Origin: Agapanthus africanus
Taxonomy: Eukaryota > Streptophyta > Magnoliopsida > Asparagales > Amaryllidaceae
DNA: 64,000 nt
Assembly: GCA_030015575.1 (NCBI GenBank)
Contig: JASDDO010000001.1
Location: 323,611,595 to 323,675,594 of the forward strand
Direction of reading: 5' to 3'
Below the pieces are notes generated by a model. It was not told the DNA's origin. It worked only from the letters and a program-made list of their open reading frames with translations, and made no database searches. Both the position numbers and the translations under genes were made by a program. Below, one piece after another: positions 10,697-23,509 of this stretch (the stretch's first letter is position 1; every line of letters begins with the position of its first letter).

Positions 10697-12920
10697 TGTA
10701 GGGTTCCTAGGCACTCTAATGAAGTCTCACAAGGCATCAACCATGCCAATATAAAAATTTATGGGTGCCGAGAAACCCTAATACGGATCGTCGGCTAGAT
10801 TTCTAGGCTAAACTATAAACTAGTTAACACTTTAACTAAAAGTTAGATGCTACAACCTTTGTAGATCCGGATATCCACTTCCTCAGCTCCACGTAGTCGT
10901 CCTCTCGCTGTCCTTTTCGAATCCTAGACTCATTCGTCGGCTTCATCGGGAAAACGAGCGGAATAGGTCGTCGGCTTCGTGCCGAAGATGATCTACGTCG
11001 AGGTTGCACAAGTTCAAGCTCCAACTTCACCAAGTTGTGAAAATTGTGAAGAAAACACCCAAAACAACTTGGAAAGAGGTAGAGGGTGAAGAAATAGGAG
11101 GTGGGTTCACTTTAGAATTGGATTTCTCACTTTGGATCTCAAGTTGCCATTGATGGCATCATAGTTTCTTTCTTGAAGATGAAGAAGAAGAAGTAGATAG
11201 AATATGATAAGTCTTGAGAAAAAGAATAATAAAATCAAATACTTATCATGTTCTAACCTAGGTTAAGTGTAGAGAATAAACCATGGTAAATGGGAATGGT
11301 TAGAGTTAAGCAAGAAGACAAATGGTCTCTTTAGTCAAAGCTTCATGAAGCTTCATCAAGCTTCATGACAAAAAAGAAACCATTTTCTAATCTTTTATCT
11401 AATTAAATAAATATAGAAAAGATAAATAAATAGATGAATAATACAAAACCCTAACCATCATCATAATCATGGTTTAGTTCTTTGCACTTAACAAAATGAT
11501 CAAGTATCATCAATCATGATACAAATGTGTGCACAAAACTATATCACATATACTTCTTGCACATCAAGTGAGAAAATCCATATAAAGTGAACCAATACTA
11601 GCTAATGCAAAATAATATATCAAATATATAATTATACATTAAATCATTAAATCAACATTTGATTCAGTGATCCGGTCATGTCGCACATAACCGACTAGTA
11701 TCCAATTTATTGATTTATCGAATCAATGACTCGATAACTAGGTCATATCGAATATAACCAATCGAAACATTTATTGCGAGAATGAAATGCGGTATCACAT
11801 ACACGCATTATTCTCGCTCCCGCACATATCTCATATACGCTCCTATTTCGTTTCGCTTGAGCCAGGAAACCTCTGTGTAGGACTCTAAAGACTCGTCAAT
11901 ACGCCGGTAGCAGATGATGATCATATCAAGCACCCACAAGCCGCAAGCGGTCTGCTAAACGTAACGGCCATCCGGGTATTGAGCGATCAGAAGATCGACG
12001 AGCTAGCCCGCTCACACTCCTGTGAATCCAACCAGTAACACTTACCGTACAGTCCGGTCTGTTCGTCTGATACGTCGCATATCAAGTCTAGGGGTGGTAT
12101 ACGTCAGACCCCAATAACCGATAAGTCGTGCCGATGTGAGGCTCATAACGGGTCGAGAAACTACTGGTAACACTTACCAGCAAATCTCTTATCAGCCCTG
12201 GCCAGGGACTTCCCTGTTACGGCCAATCGAGCACAGCGCAACATCAACTCCCAATACCGGGAGAGACGAAACCCCTCCTATCGCTCATTGCCTCCATGTG
12301 ACTCGGGAATGTACCCAAAGACCACCGTTTTGCATGCCCTCATGGACGTGGTAAGGTGGAGATCAAAGCACAGTGGGAATCACACAAGACTCTATAATGA
12401 TCTCGGGTCTACAGACTAACCTGTACAAGTGTCACCTGAGAACTGCCATCTGACTGAGGTATAATACCATCTGGGAGTTCTCGGCGAGTTCGTCCAGTGT
12501 ACCCAGTCTCCACTGAGCACCCGTACACCATCTCTGATGTCAAACACCAATGGATATGGGATCATCCATCGCCCATCTCATGGGTCGAGAAGCGTATACG
12601 CTAGTCTACACTGGTATATCGATGCCCCATCTCGATACACCCACGACTAGGGACCATGAAGGATGTACTTATGGACTACCATGTCCCCACTAGTATGATC
12701 TGCATCATAGTCCAGGTAGTCAAGTACACATCCTAAGGGCTTTACCAACATGTAACTATAAGACAGTTTAAAGAGACTAGTGTACATGTTAAGATAAAGA
12801 GTAACCAGATAGCATACTATCATATCGAGCAAGAAAGTCATCTCTATATATGTCCAAGCATCCAATATAATATACATCATCTTTACAATACTGGCCTCTA
12901 GGGCATACATACAACTAACA
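10697..12920 (-). repeat. E2 3' LTR
   Basis: 2224 bp, pair of 19053-21276. On the plus strand it begins TGTAGGGTTCCTAGGCAC and ends ACTAACA. It contains a 14-bp perfect palindrome CATGAAGCTTCATG near 11344 within a short AAGCTTCAT tandem run. Confidence 0.95.
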
Positions 12921-12933
12921 ATCTCCCACTTGC
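12921..12933 (-). promoter_or_regulatory. E2 polypurine tract
   Basis: Minus strand GCAAGTGGGAGAT immediately before the 3' LTR, two bases after the pol stop codon at 12935-12937. Confidence 0.88.
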
Positions 12934-12934
12934 A

Positions 12935-15900
12935 CTAAGGCCAGCTGCTGTAGTATCGCATACCGAGCATCCCGAAGAGTCTCTCAAACTGTATCTGGGG
13001 AATGGCCTTCGTGAGTGGATCCGCCGTGTTGTTCTTCGTGTCAACCCTCCTGACCTCGATCTCCCGGCGATCAACTATCTCCCGGATCAGGTGATACCGC
13101 CTCAGAATATGCCTGGATCGCTGATGGGACCTGGGTTCCTTGGCCAAAGCCACCGCTCCATTGTTATCGCAATACAAAGGTATTGGATGCTCAATGGATG
13201 GAACCACTCTAAGTTCAGAAATGAACTTCTTGATCCAGACAGCTTCTTTAGCAGCATCGTTGGCAGCGATGTATTCAGCCTCCATCGTCGAGTCTGCCAC
13301 GGTTTCCTGCTTGGAACTCTTCCAGCTAACCGCCCCTCCGTAAAGAGTAAAGACAAAGCCCGACTACGACTTAGAGTCGTCCTTATCACTCTGGAAGCTC
13401 GAATCGGTAAAGGACTCCACTTGGAGTTCTCCGTTACCATACACCAAGAACATATCTCTAGTCCTTCGCAAGTACTTGAGAATGTTCTTCACAGCTGTCC
13501 AGTGACTCTCTCCAGGATCTGCTTGATACCGACTCACTACACTTAGTGAGTATGCAACATCGGGTCTGGTACATAGCATCGCATACATGATAGAGCCTAC
13601 TGCCGAAGCATAGGGTATCCCTTGCATGCGAGCTCTCTCCAAATCAGTCTTGGGAGACATCTCTTTGGAGAGAGTGAGTCCAGAGATCGTGGGCAAGTTC
13701 CCACGCTTGGATTCTTCCATACTAAATCTCTTTAGTATGGTGTCAATGTACCTGGATTGGGACAATCCCAGTATCCGTTTGGATCTATCTCTATAGATCC
13801 TGATTCCCAATATGCAGGAGGCATCACCAAGATCTTTCATTGAGAATCTTTGTGATAAGAAGAGCTTGACCGATTGCAGCATAGGAATATCATTTCCTAT
13901 CAAGAGTATGTCGTCCACGTACAATACGAGGAATACAACCTTACTCTCTGCTACCTTCTTGTAGATACAAGGTTCATCTGGATTTTTGACGAAATCAAAC
14001 TCTTTGATAACGACGTCAAAGCAGATGTTCCAACTCCGCGATGCTTGCTTTAATCCATAAATGGATTTAAGCAGCTTGCATACCTTCCCGCTGCTCCCAC
14101 TATCTACAAAGCCCTCTGGCTGAGTCATGTACACGCACTCTTCTAAATCACCATTTAAAATGGCGGTCTTAACATCCATTTGCCAGATTTCGTAATCATG
14201 ATATGCAGCGATGGCAAGCATGATCCGGATGGATTTAAGCGTAGCCACTGGAGAAAAGGTCTCATCATAGTCCACACCTGGTCTTTGACGAAAACCCTTT
14301 GCTACAAGTCTAGCTTTGAAAGTCTCCACTTTCCCATCTACACCAAGTTTTTTCTTGAAGATCCATTTGCTCCCAATGGGTTTTACCCCTTCAGGAGCAA
14401 CTTCCAAAGTCCATACTTTGTTGGTGTACATGGATTCCATCTCGGACCGCATAGCATCCAGCCATTTCACTGAGTCCCCACTCGTGATGGCCTGCTCGAA
14501 GCTAGTTGGGTCATCATCCTCCATGATGCAATCCTCGCTCCTACCGTCCATGAGAAAACCGTAGTATCTCTCAGGTTGGCGAGGAACCCTACTAGATCGG
14601 CGGAGAGGCTGGGGTTTGTCGGGTACTACTGAATCCTCTGGTTCCACTAAATCTTCAGTTTGAGTTTGTGTAGCCGGAATTTCTTCCAGTTCTACCATAT
14701 CCCCACTAATTTCTTTTGCAAGAAATTCCTTTTCTAAAAAGGTGGCATGTCGAGAAACAAACACTTTTTGTTTCTCTGTATGGTAGAAAAGATATCCATG
14801 TGAATGTTTGGGATATCCCACAAACTTACATAGAACTGACCGTGCCTCGAGTTTGTCCGGATTTTGCCTTTTGACATAGGCCGGGCAACCCCATATCTTA
14901 ACTCGTTTAAGACATGGTCTCTTCCCACTCCATATCTCATATGGTGTGGTAGGTACAGATTTAGATGGAACTTGATTCAATAGGTATGCTGCTGTCTCCA
15001 GCGCATAACCCCAGAAGGAAATAGGTAACTCAGCTGTACTCATCATAGAGCGCACCATATCTAATAGGGTGCGATTTCTCCGCTCCGATACACGGTTGTG
15101 CTGTGGTGTATAAGGAGGAGTAAGCTGAGAGAGAATCCCATTCTCTTTTAGGAATTCCAGGAATTCATTGCTTAAGTATTCTCCTCCTCGATCAGATCGT
15201 AGGATTTTAATACTTTTTCCGGTTTGGTTCTCAACTTCTTGTTTATATTCCCTAAATTTCTCAAAAGCTTCTGATTTGTGTTTCATCAGGAACACATACC
15301 CGAACCTAGAGAGATCGTCAGTGAATGTAATGAAGTATGAAGAACCATCCCTGGCATGTGTAGACATGGGACCGCATACATCACTATGTATCAGTCCCAA
15401 GAGTTCAGTAACTCTTTCTCCGTGTCCCGTAAACGGAGTTTTGGTCATCTTGCCTTTGAGACATGACTGGCAAGTGTCATAGGATGAAAATTCAAATGGA
15501 TTTAAATATCCATCTTTATGCAACTTAGCTAGTCGTGTCGCATTGATGTGACCCAGTCTACAATGCCACAAGAAGAATTCGTTCAGCTCAGAACTCTTCC
15601 TCTTGTGTGTGTTTGTTATGTTCAGAACTGTTGATTGATTTAGAACATAAATGCCAATGCACAACGTGCCTGATCCAACCAACTTTTGGTTATGGAAAAT
15701 GTTCATAACATTATCCTGTAATACAAAATTATATCCCTCTTTACTTAATAAAGAAACCGATATAATGTTGCATATCAGGTTCGGCATGTAACAGCATTCG
15801 TTCAGAACCAATGTATTACCAGTTGGTAATACAAGGTGATATTCCCCGACAGTCTTAGCTGCAACAATTGCACCATTTCCAACTCTAATGTCTTTATCAC

Positions 15901-16240
15901 CTTCTCCAAGTTCTCTACCTTTTCTAAGCCCATGTAACTGATTACATATATGGGATCCTGACCCGGTATCTAATACCCAGGACGTGGAGCAAATGGAGAA
16001 ACGGTTCTCTGTAACGAACACACCCGAAGAAAATGCATCAACATGTACTTTCTTCATTCGGGTGGCATGGGAATCCTGGTATTCCCCTATATCCTGTTCA
16101 GTCCTATAACTCTTATAGGTAAGAACGGAACCAACGTTCCCAGGCACGGTATAACATGCGGGTTCGGTCAATACATCCATATTATTATCTTTATTAAGGC
16201 ATGAAACGGTCGCTACCTGGAGAGAGAGAGAAGAAAACAC
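12935..16240 (-). CDS. E2 copia polyprotein (protease, integrase, RT, RNase H) with one internal TAG
   Basis: One minus-strand frame of about 1100 codons. Numbering from 16240: aspartic protease DTGSGS at 91-96; integrase zinc finger H226, H231, C257, C260; integrase core D287, D350, E386 (D-35-E spacing); RT D689 and the YVDD box at 774-777; RNase H begins with D946. A TAG at 13364-13366 interrupts RNase H after residue 958. The same frame then runs on through MEAEY and YCDNNGA to a stop at 12935-12937. Oddities: N382-R383 where E6 has NG beside the integrase glutamate, and AILNG for the usual AFLNG in RT. The frame opens on GTG. The likely family start, the ATG after CGACC, is GTT here, so the first usable ATG is residue 21 (16178-16180). 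No gag capsid or zinc knuckle is present. Confidence 0.92.
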
Positions 16241-16650
16241 TTTAGCGTAAGCTCGTGCAAGATCAGATTGGTTATTATCTTATCTAATCAGGATGGCTCC
16301 CACTGTTTTTATCAAATCTTCCTTCAAACCCTAAAAGGAAAGACTAGCCGGGATTAATTACACACTACAAGTTCGCCAATCTTTCAGCCAGGCCAGTGTC
16401 GGTACTTTGAGGGAGGTCCCCCGTGCTTTCGCACGAACCTAATTACTGTAAACCTCGTTTTCCCAGAGGCGTAACCTCGTTAACACCTTTCTAGACACCT
16501 ACTTGATCGGCTAATTGTAATGTGTAAAACTCTCCCAGGAGTAACTCTTACTCGCAGTGGGTATCGAGATCCAACTATCTCATAGAAGGTATGCAATCTC
16601 ATTGCAAATTTCAACACTTGAAATTCCCGATAATATTTTGCCCCTAGTGT

Positions 16651-16860
16651 CCTATGACCTTGACAAAGGCCAACAAATCACAGGATGCTAGTCAAGTTCA
16701 ACCCGTCATTTCTTGATTGAATCAAACCCACCCGCACGACCCTTGACAAAGGCCAACAAGGTCGTACGACTACCCTGAAACAATCTGCATCATATGCATA
16801 AGCAGATAATCACTATTTAGCTACCGCACACTACGCCTTGACAAAGGCCAACAAACGCAG
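16651..16860 (-). other. E2 triple stem-loop array
   Basis: Hairpins at 16651-16684 (CCTATGA/TCACAGG, one G-U pair on the RNA strand), 16736-16765 (ACGACC/GGTCGT, perfect) and 16831-16860 (CTACG/CGCAG, one wobble). Each displays CTTGACAAAGGCCAACAA, as in E1. Confidence 0.75.
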
Positions 16861-17002
16861 CACGAATACTAAACAGTTCTTATCTGAAATGACGGAGGGC
16901 TACGACAGGTTTTTCTGAAAACCTATTGCGTAATGAACTTGATATCGTTGTAGAATCAAATGAAGTTTTGAAATGGAGTGATTTTGAGGCTTTTCAAGTT
17001 TT

Positions 17003-17239
17003 GCTAAAGGGGTCACTCCCGGTGAAGGGATCGTCGGCCCTTTCCTCGTCGAATGAGGTGCGGGATATATCATATATATCGCTGTGCAAAGCAGAAACTA
17101 TAGAAGCAATCAAAAACAAACCGAGTGTGTAGCATCTGCCAGTTATTGCTAAAGGAGTCACTCCCGGTGAAGGAATCTCGGTCCTTTCCTCATCGAATAA
17201 GGTGCAGGGTATATCATATATACCGCTATGCAAAGCAAG
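17003..17239 (-). repeat. E2 duplicated leader box (two copies)
   Basis: Direct copies at about 17003-17093 and 17148-17239 with the shared core GTCACTCCCGGTGAAGG and the GCAAAGCA end on the plus strand. Same arrangement as in E1 and E5. Confidence 0.78.
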
Positions 17240-18805
17240 AACTGTAGCTACCTGTTTAGTTTAAAATTTGATTCTACAACATCTTAGGTTTCTTTTCTTT
17301 CATTAATCACATTAATGAAGTCCCATCATTTAAATACCTAAACATCACAGATAAATACGACGTACACTTATGCCATCCGCATTCGCCTCGATGTCCCCTC
17401 GTGCACCGTTAGGTTAGGTAACTAACGACAGAGCAGGACAGGGCTAGCGCGGGTGCAAAACATAAGTAACGTCTATATAATATATCATATATACTATATA
17501 CTGTATCTATCACAGAACATCACATGATCACATCACAGATATCGCAGCAGAAGAAACATATGAAACATTGGATATACTAGGACGTCCGTGTTTTCAATAC
17601 GAGCCAGTATAAAATACGGATTCCACGGTCGTGATGAATAGCCAATCCCACACCCCTAGACCCCTACGAGAGCGGCAAGCAACCCTGCCAATTCTAGGGT
17701 TAGGAGACCCGGACTCGACTCCTCGAGTTGGTCTCCCACTGGACCCCAGAACCCGGTTACTTGTGCTCCCCTCCTTGGGTCTATCCTAATGCGGAAAAGT
17801 AAATAATATACAAAAGGTGACAACTTCCGCTACCTGGAAGTGCCCCAAATAAAAGAATATTACATACAAGTTTTTACATGAATGAAAATGAAAAACACTC
17901 ATCTCACATAAAAAAACCCCGGCTATTCAAACACGACGATCCAATATAACATATCCAGCAACACATAACATCACATGTCATCAACGTAAGTAAGTACGCA
18001 TACCCCAATTGTCGTTGACGTATAGCAACGAAACCGGCGATATGAACATACTACACTTACGGTCACAGAAAAGAAAGTGTAAAACTACAACAATTGGAAT
18101 CCACAACCTCTTTAGACATTATATGCCTTACAGTTATAAACCCTGCATTTTAGTCCCATTATCGAAAACTCTTTTCGATATCAAGTGAAACTAAACCGCT
18201 AGATTTATAACATTCATTCAGTTATCTCATAACTGTTTGTGAATTCCAATTATTGTATCACATTCCAGATAAACAGAAAATGTTAAACTTTCCGATCGAA
18301 CATTCGAATACCCAAGTTTTCCCGATACAGCTCAACACATGAAATAAGTCTAACAACATTCAGTTCGTGCCTCAGTACCAACGGTCCAGCCGTAGAAGGG
18401 TCAAGCCAACGCCTCACATGTGGCATGCCGTACTGCCCCAAACCCGAAGGTTCAAAGGGCAGTTCAAGACGGTCACATAATCGAGTTAAGGTTTGTTGTC
18501 TTCTAGAGGGTCCATCGCGTTACTTGCACTACTTAGAACGTCGTTAAACTACGGAAAAATCCAAGACTTGGAAATTTCCCGACAGGGGAAAAATTGGGTA
18601 TTTATATCCGGTCGAACTTTTTAACATATTCTAAAATTTATCCGGAAAGCCACATAGACAAAATCTGATACTCCGATCGAAACACCGAATCCCCAAAACA
18701 ATCCCAGAAAATTCAACTCTTGAATAAATATTAAAAATTCCCAGAAAATCCAGCACCAGAAAACAAGAATTACTGTGCAAACAGTATTGCGCAATTTGAA
18801 CAGTT

Positions 18806-18854
18806 AGCCGCGGAACAGCGGCAGAAGCCATGCTTCTGCCGCGTTTCCACGGCT
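18806..18854 (-). other. E2 PBS-proximal GC-rich hairpin
   Basis: GCGGCAGAAGC pairs with GCTTCTGCCGC around a CAT loop, extended by AGCCG/CGGCT with mismatches between. It ends 199 nt from the LTR boundary. The surrounding AAGAATTACTGTG stem seen in E1 is partly eroded here. Confidence 0.75.
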
Positions 18855-19038
18855 GTATAGATGTATCATGAGCTCTTGTTTCACCATAATTCTTAGATCT
18901 TCCTGCTGAATTTTTTAAGCATTTTTAATCTGGAAAAATCCCAGAATTTAGAAAAAGTCCAGAGAGCATCTTAAAGTTAGGTTTTCGGGTTCGTTCGGAC
19001 TTCAAACTCCGTCTAGACTTCGCCTAAGGCTCTAGCCA

Positions 19039-19051
19039 GGCTCTGATACCA
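19039..19051 (-). promoter_or_regulatory. E2 primer binding site (tRNA-iMet)
   Basis: Minus strand TGGTATCAGAGCC, one base from the 5' LTR end at 19053. Confidence 0.93.
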
Positions 19052-19052
19052 C

Positions 19053-21276
19053 TGTAGGGTTCCTAGGCACTCTAATGAAGTCTCATAAGGCATCAACCAT
19101 GCCAATATAAAAATTTATGGGTGCCGAGAAACCCTAATACGGATCGTCGGCTAGATTTCTAGGCGAAACTATAAACTAGTTAACACTTTAACTAAAAGTT
19201 AGATGCTACAACCTTTGTAGATCCGGATATCCACTTCCTCAGCTCCACGTAGTCGTCCTCTCGCTGTCCTTTTCGAATCCTAGACTCATTCGTCGGCTTC
19301 ATCGGGAAAACGAGCGGAATAGGTCGTCGGCTTCGTGCCGAAGATGATCTACGTCGAGGTTGCACAAGTTCAAGCTCCAACTTCACCAAGTTGTGAAACT
19401 TGTGAAGAAAACACCCAAAACAACTTGGCAAGAGGTAGAGGGTGAAGAAATAGGAGGTGGGTTCACTTTAGAATTGGATTTCTCACTTTGGATCTCAAGT
19501 TGCCATTGATGGCATCATAGTTTCTTTCTTGAAGATGAAGAAGAAGAAGTAGATAGAATATGATAAGTCTTGTGAAAAAGAATAATAAAATCAAATACTT
19601 ATCATGTTCTAACCTAGGTTAAGTGTAGAGAATAAACCATGGTAAATGGGAATGGTTAGGGTTAAGCAAGAAGACAAATGGTCTCTTTAGTCAAAGCTTC
19701 ATGAAGCTTCATCAAGCTTCATGACAAAAAAGAAACCATTTTCTAATCTTTTATCTAATTAAATAAATATAGAAAGGATAAATAAATAGATGAATAATAC
19801 AAAACCCTAACCATCATCATAATCATGGTTTAGTTCTTTGCACTTAACAAAATGATCAAGTATCATCAATCATGATACAAATGTGTGCACAAAAGTATAT
19901 CACATATACTTCTTGCACATCAAGTGAGAAAATCCATATAAAGTGAACCAATACTAGCTAATGCAAAATAATATATCAAATATATAATTATACATTAAAT
20001 CATTAAATCAACATTTGATTCAATGATCCGGTCATGTCGCACATAACCGACTAGTATCCAATGTATCGATTTATCGAATCAATGATTCGATAACTAGGTC
20101 ATATCGAATATAACCAATCGAAACATTTATTGCGAGAATGAAATGCGGTATCACATACACGCATTATTCTCGCTCCCGCACATATCTCATATGCGCTCCT
20201 ATTTCGTTTCGCTTGAGCCAGGAAACTTCTGTGTAGGACTCTAAAGACTCGTCAATCGCCGGTAGCAGATGATGATCATATCAAGCACCCACAAGCCGCA
20301 AGCGTTCTGCTAAACGTAACGGCCATCCGGGTATTGAGCGATCAGAAGATCGACGAGCTAGCCCGCTCACACTCCTGTGAATCCAACCAGTAACACTTAC
20401 CGTACAGTCCGGTCTGTTCGTCTGATACGTCGCATATCAAGTCTAGGGGTGGTATACGTCAGACCCCAATAACCGATAAGTCATGCCGATGTGAGGCTCA
20501 TAACGGGTCGAGAAACTACTGGTAACACTTACCAGCAAATCTCTGATCAGCCCTTGCCAGGGACTTCCCTGTTACGGCCAATCGAGCACAGCGCAACATC
20601 AACTCCCAATACCGGGAGAGACGAAACCCCTCCTATCGCTCATTGCCTCCATGTGACTCGGGACTGTACCCAAATACCACTGTTTTGCACGCCCTCATGG
20701 ACGTGGTAAGGTGGGGATCAAAGCACAGTGGGAATCACACAAGACTCTATGACGATCTCGGGTCTACAGACTAACCTGTACAAGTGTCACCTGAGAACTG
20801 CCATCTGACGTGAGGTATAATACCATCTGGGAGTTCTCGGCGAGTCCGTCCAGTGTACCCAGTCTCCACTGAGCACCCGTACACCATCTCTGATGTCAAA
20901 CACCAATGGATATGGGATCATCCATCGCCCATCTCATGGGTCGAGAAGCGTATACGCTAGTCTACACTGGTATATCGATGCCCCGTCTCGATACACCCAC
21001 GACTAGGGACCATGAAGGATGTACTTATGGACTACCATGTCCCAACTAGTATGATCTGTATCATAGTCCAGGTAGTCAAGTACACATCCTAAGGGATTTA
21101 CCAACATGTAACTATAAGACAGTATAAAGAGACTAGTGTACATGTTAAGATAAAGAGTAACCAGATAGCATACTATCATATCGAGCAAGAAAGTCATCTC
21201 TATATATGTCCAAGCATCCAATATAATATACATCATCTGTACAATACTGGCCTCTAGGGCATACATAACACTAACA
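19053..21276 (-). repeat. E2 5' LTR
   Basis: 2224 bp, the promoter-bearing LTR of E2 and the pair of 10697-12920. It differs from its partner mostly by single substitutions plus two compensating one-base indels. Confidence 0.95.
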
Positions 21277-21716
21277 AATACGGGGTGTCCTGGAGAAAAG
21301 GGTAAAAGAGGAGTGGCAATGAGGTTTGCAACTCTGACAATCCAAAAACCAGTGTTTAAGAAGGTTCGGTTAATTTGATCATTGAGTCATAGTGTAGGGT
21401 CGGGTCATGGTCGCTGCCAAAGAGAGAGAAAAAAGAAACACTCAGCGTGCACTCTAACCTAGATCAGAATGGTTATCACTTTATCTAATCTGGAAACCTC
21501 CCACTGTACCGTCAAATTCTCCTCTAAACCTGAAAGAAAAATTAGTCGGGATCACCCGAGGAGTAAACCAACTCATCAGTGGGAATCGGGATCCAACTAT
21601 CATCGCATGATAACGTGATGGAATCCGCTCACGTCACCACACTCCAGAAGGTATGCGCATATCTGGAAAGTTTTAGTTTCTTTAGAAACCCCCGATGTGA
21701 TTTTTGCCCCATGCTC

Positions 21717-21925
21717 TTATGACCTTGACTAAGGCCAACAAATCATAAATCACATGTCAAGCTCTACCCGTCATTGTCCAGGTTGATTTGAACCCACCCG
21801 TACAAGCCCTTGACTAGGGCCAACAAGGCTATACGACTGTCCCAAACCAACGCATCTATCTATGCAGCATATGAACACCCAATAGCTACCAAACACTGTG
21901 CCTTGACTATGGCCAACAAACACAT
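21717..21925 (-). other. E3 triple stem-loop array
   Basis: Boxes TTGACTAAGGCCAACAA, TTGACTAGGGCCAACAA and TTGACTATGGCCAACAA. Closing stems are TTATGA/TCATAA (21717-21748), CGTA..GCC/GGC..TACG (21799-21835) and CTGTG/CACAT (21896-21925, the last pair lost). Confidence 0.72.
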
Positions 21926-23462
21926 CTTGAATACTATTGACTATCCATATGAAACGACGGAGGGCTACGAATGGTTTCTGGCGAAAACCTTTAACGTAAT
22001 AAACTTGATATCGTTCAAGGAACTGGATAACTTTTATAAAAATATAGTGGCGAAAACGTTTGCTAAAGAGGTCACTCCCGGTGAAGGAATCTCGGCTCTT
22101 TCCCCGTAGAATGAGGTGCAGGATATTCCAACTGAATACCATGATGCAAAGCAAAAGCAATCGGCTATAGTGAAGTTATTGCCCTGACGCAAACTTTTGT
22201 CCAAGGGGTCACTCCCGGTGAAGGGATCTCGGCCCTTGCCTCGTCGACTGAGGAGCAGGATATTCCAACTGAATACCACTATGCAAAACAAAAGTGAACG
22301 TCCTTGCAATAACAGCTTTTTGAAAAATGTTCCAACAACATCATATTAGGTTTGTTTTTAACTTGCATTGATCCGAATCAACGCAGTCCCATCAATTGAT
22401 CACACCAATAAAGAACGAAAATAATGACGTACGTATATGCCATCCGCATTCGCCACTAGGTCCCGTCATTACCCGTTAGTTTAGTTAACTAACGACAGAG
22501 CGGGGACTGGACTAGCGCGGATGCAAAACATATACAACATCTACTAGTATATATATCAATATATAATATTTCGCTCAAGGCGTGATAAAATGCAACATCA
22601 CAGAAATGTACAGCATCACAGAACAATACAGATATCTGGGATCCCCGGGTTTCACAGAGCCGCTACTGAAACCCGACGTTCCCCTGGTCGTGTGGATTGC
22701 CTGTGCAATGAAATCCTAGACCCCTACGGGCGCGGCAAGTTACCCGCCAAAACCTGAAGCGAGGCAGCCCCCTTCAGCAACGTGAATGGACCACCCAGCA
22801 CTTCACGGAATCCGGTAACTTGGGCACCCCTCCTGGGTCAACCTATACCCCCTACGAGTGCGGCGAATAGCCCGCCAATTCTAGAGTGAGGCCCCCTCCG
22901 TCTCAACGCCATGAGATGCGGGCCCGTTGCCCTCTATAACCCGGCTATCCGTGCACCCCTCCGCGGGGCAATCCTAGTACAGAAAGTAAAATATACATAC
23001 AACGGGTACATCGACCGCAACCTGGTCGTGCCCGAAAAGAATAATATACAAACAGGCAGTGACAGCAGTCCACATGTCGGACGCTCGCCCCGCAATATCA
23101 AATGTACATAATACAACCAAATCTGTACTAACATTCCATCCAGGCTATCCCCCACGACCAATCCGCAACATCACAGCACAACACAGAACATCAACGTGAA
23201 TGTCACGTTCGCAACTCCGATTTACCGAGCTATAGATGTTAGACAGGATTTACCGATCGAGTGACATTCACGGTCGCAGATATAATGCAAATACTGTGAA
23301 CTAATGTGTTTAAAATATTCGATCGATCAAATTTACCCAAGTGGGCCCCAAGCACTACTGTAGCACTCACAAAAAATCTGGGCCCAAAAGGAATGTTCCA
23401 AAACCCCTATTTTCAGTCCAAAAGCCCTCTGTGAAAATTTGGTCCAATGAACAGTCAATACT

Positions 23463-23509
23463 GCGGCGGAACAGCGGCCAATGCATGGGTTTGGCCGCGG
23501 TTCAGCGGT
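23463..23509 (-). other. E3 PBS-proximal GC-rich hairpin
   Basis: GCGGCCAA pairs with TTGGCCGC around a 9-nt loop, with an outer GCGG..GAAC / GTTC..GCGG region. It ends 211 nt from the LTR boundary. Confidence 0.7.

Larger units (their letters stand above)
16181..19038 (-). other. E2 long untranslated leader
   Basis: About 2.85 kb, without a substantial coding-strand frame. In transcript order it holds the PBS-proximal hairpin (18806-18854), the duplicated box (17003-17239) and the triple stem-loop array (16651-16860). At its end is a TTCTTCTCTCTCTCTCCAG tract (CAG at 16217-16219), a convincing 3' splice-site lookalike just ahead of the coding frame. Confidence 0.8.
10697..21276 (-). mobile_element. 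E2: nearly intact Ty1/copia element, 10,580 bp
   Basis: 3' LTR 10697-12920, internal region 12921-19052, 5' LTR 19053-21276. The LTRs are both 2224 bp and start TG and end CA on the plus strand. The target-site duplication AATAC is perfect (10692-10696 and 21277-21281), and joining the flanks restores E3 sequence. By eye the LTRs differ at roughly 35-40 positions (about 1.7%), so insertion was fairly recent. The polyprotein is open except for one TAG, but the gag capsid region is missing, so autonomous movement is doubtful. Confidence 0.96.

Noticed and set aside
12647-12910. Recurring 87-codon frame in LTRs (also at 21003)
   Set aside because: Present only because the LTR is repeated; it closes in related LTRs and has no known domain.
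13091-13546. Plus-strand open frame of 151 codons inside E2
   Set aside because: It overlaps the minus-strand RT/RNase H frame, has no family motif, and is a shadow of pol.
21810-22109. Plus-strand 99-codon frame in the E3 leader
   Set aside because: Runs over the stem-loop array and box repeat, is on the wrong strand, and is not kept as a frame in the other elements.
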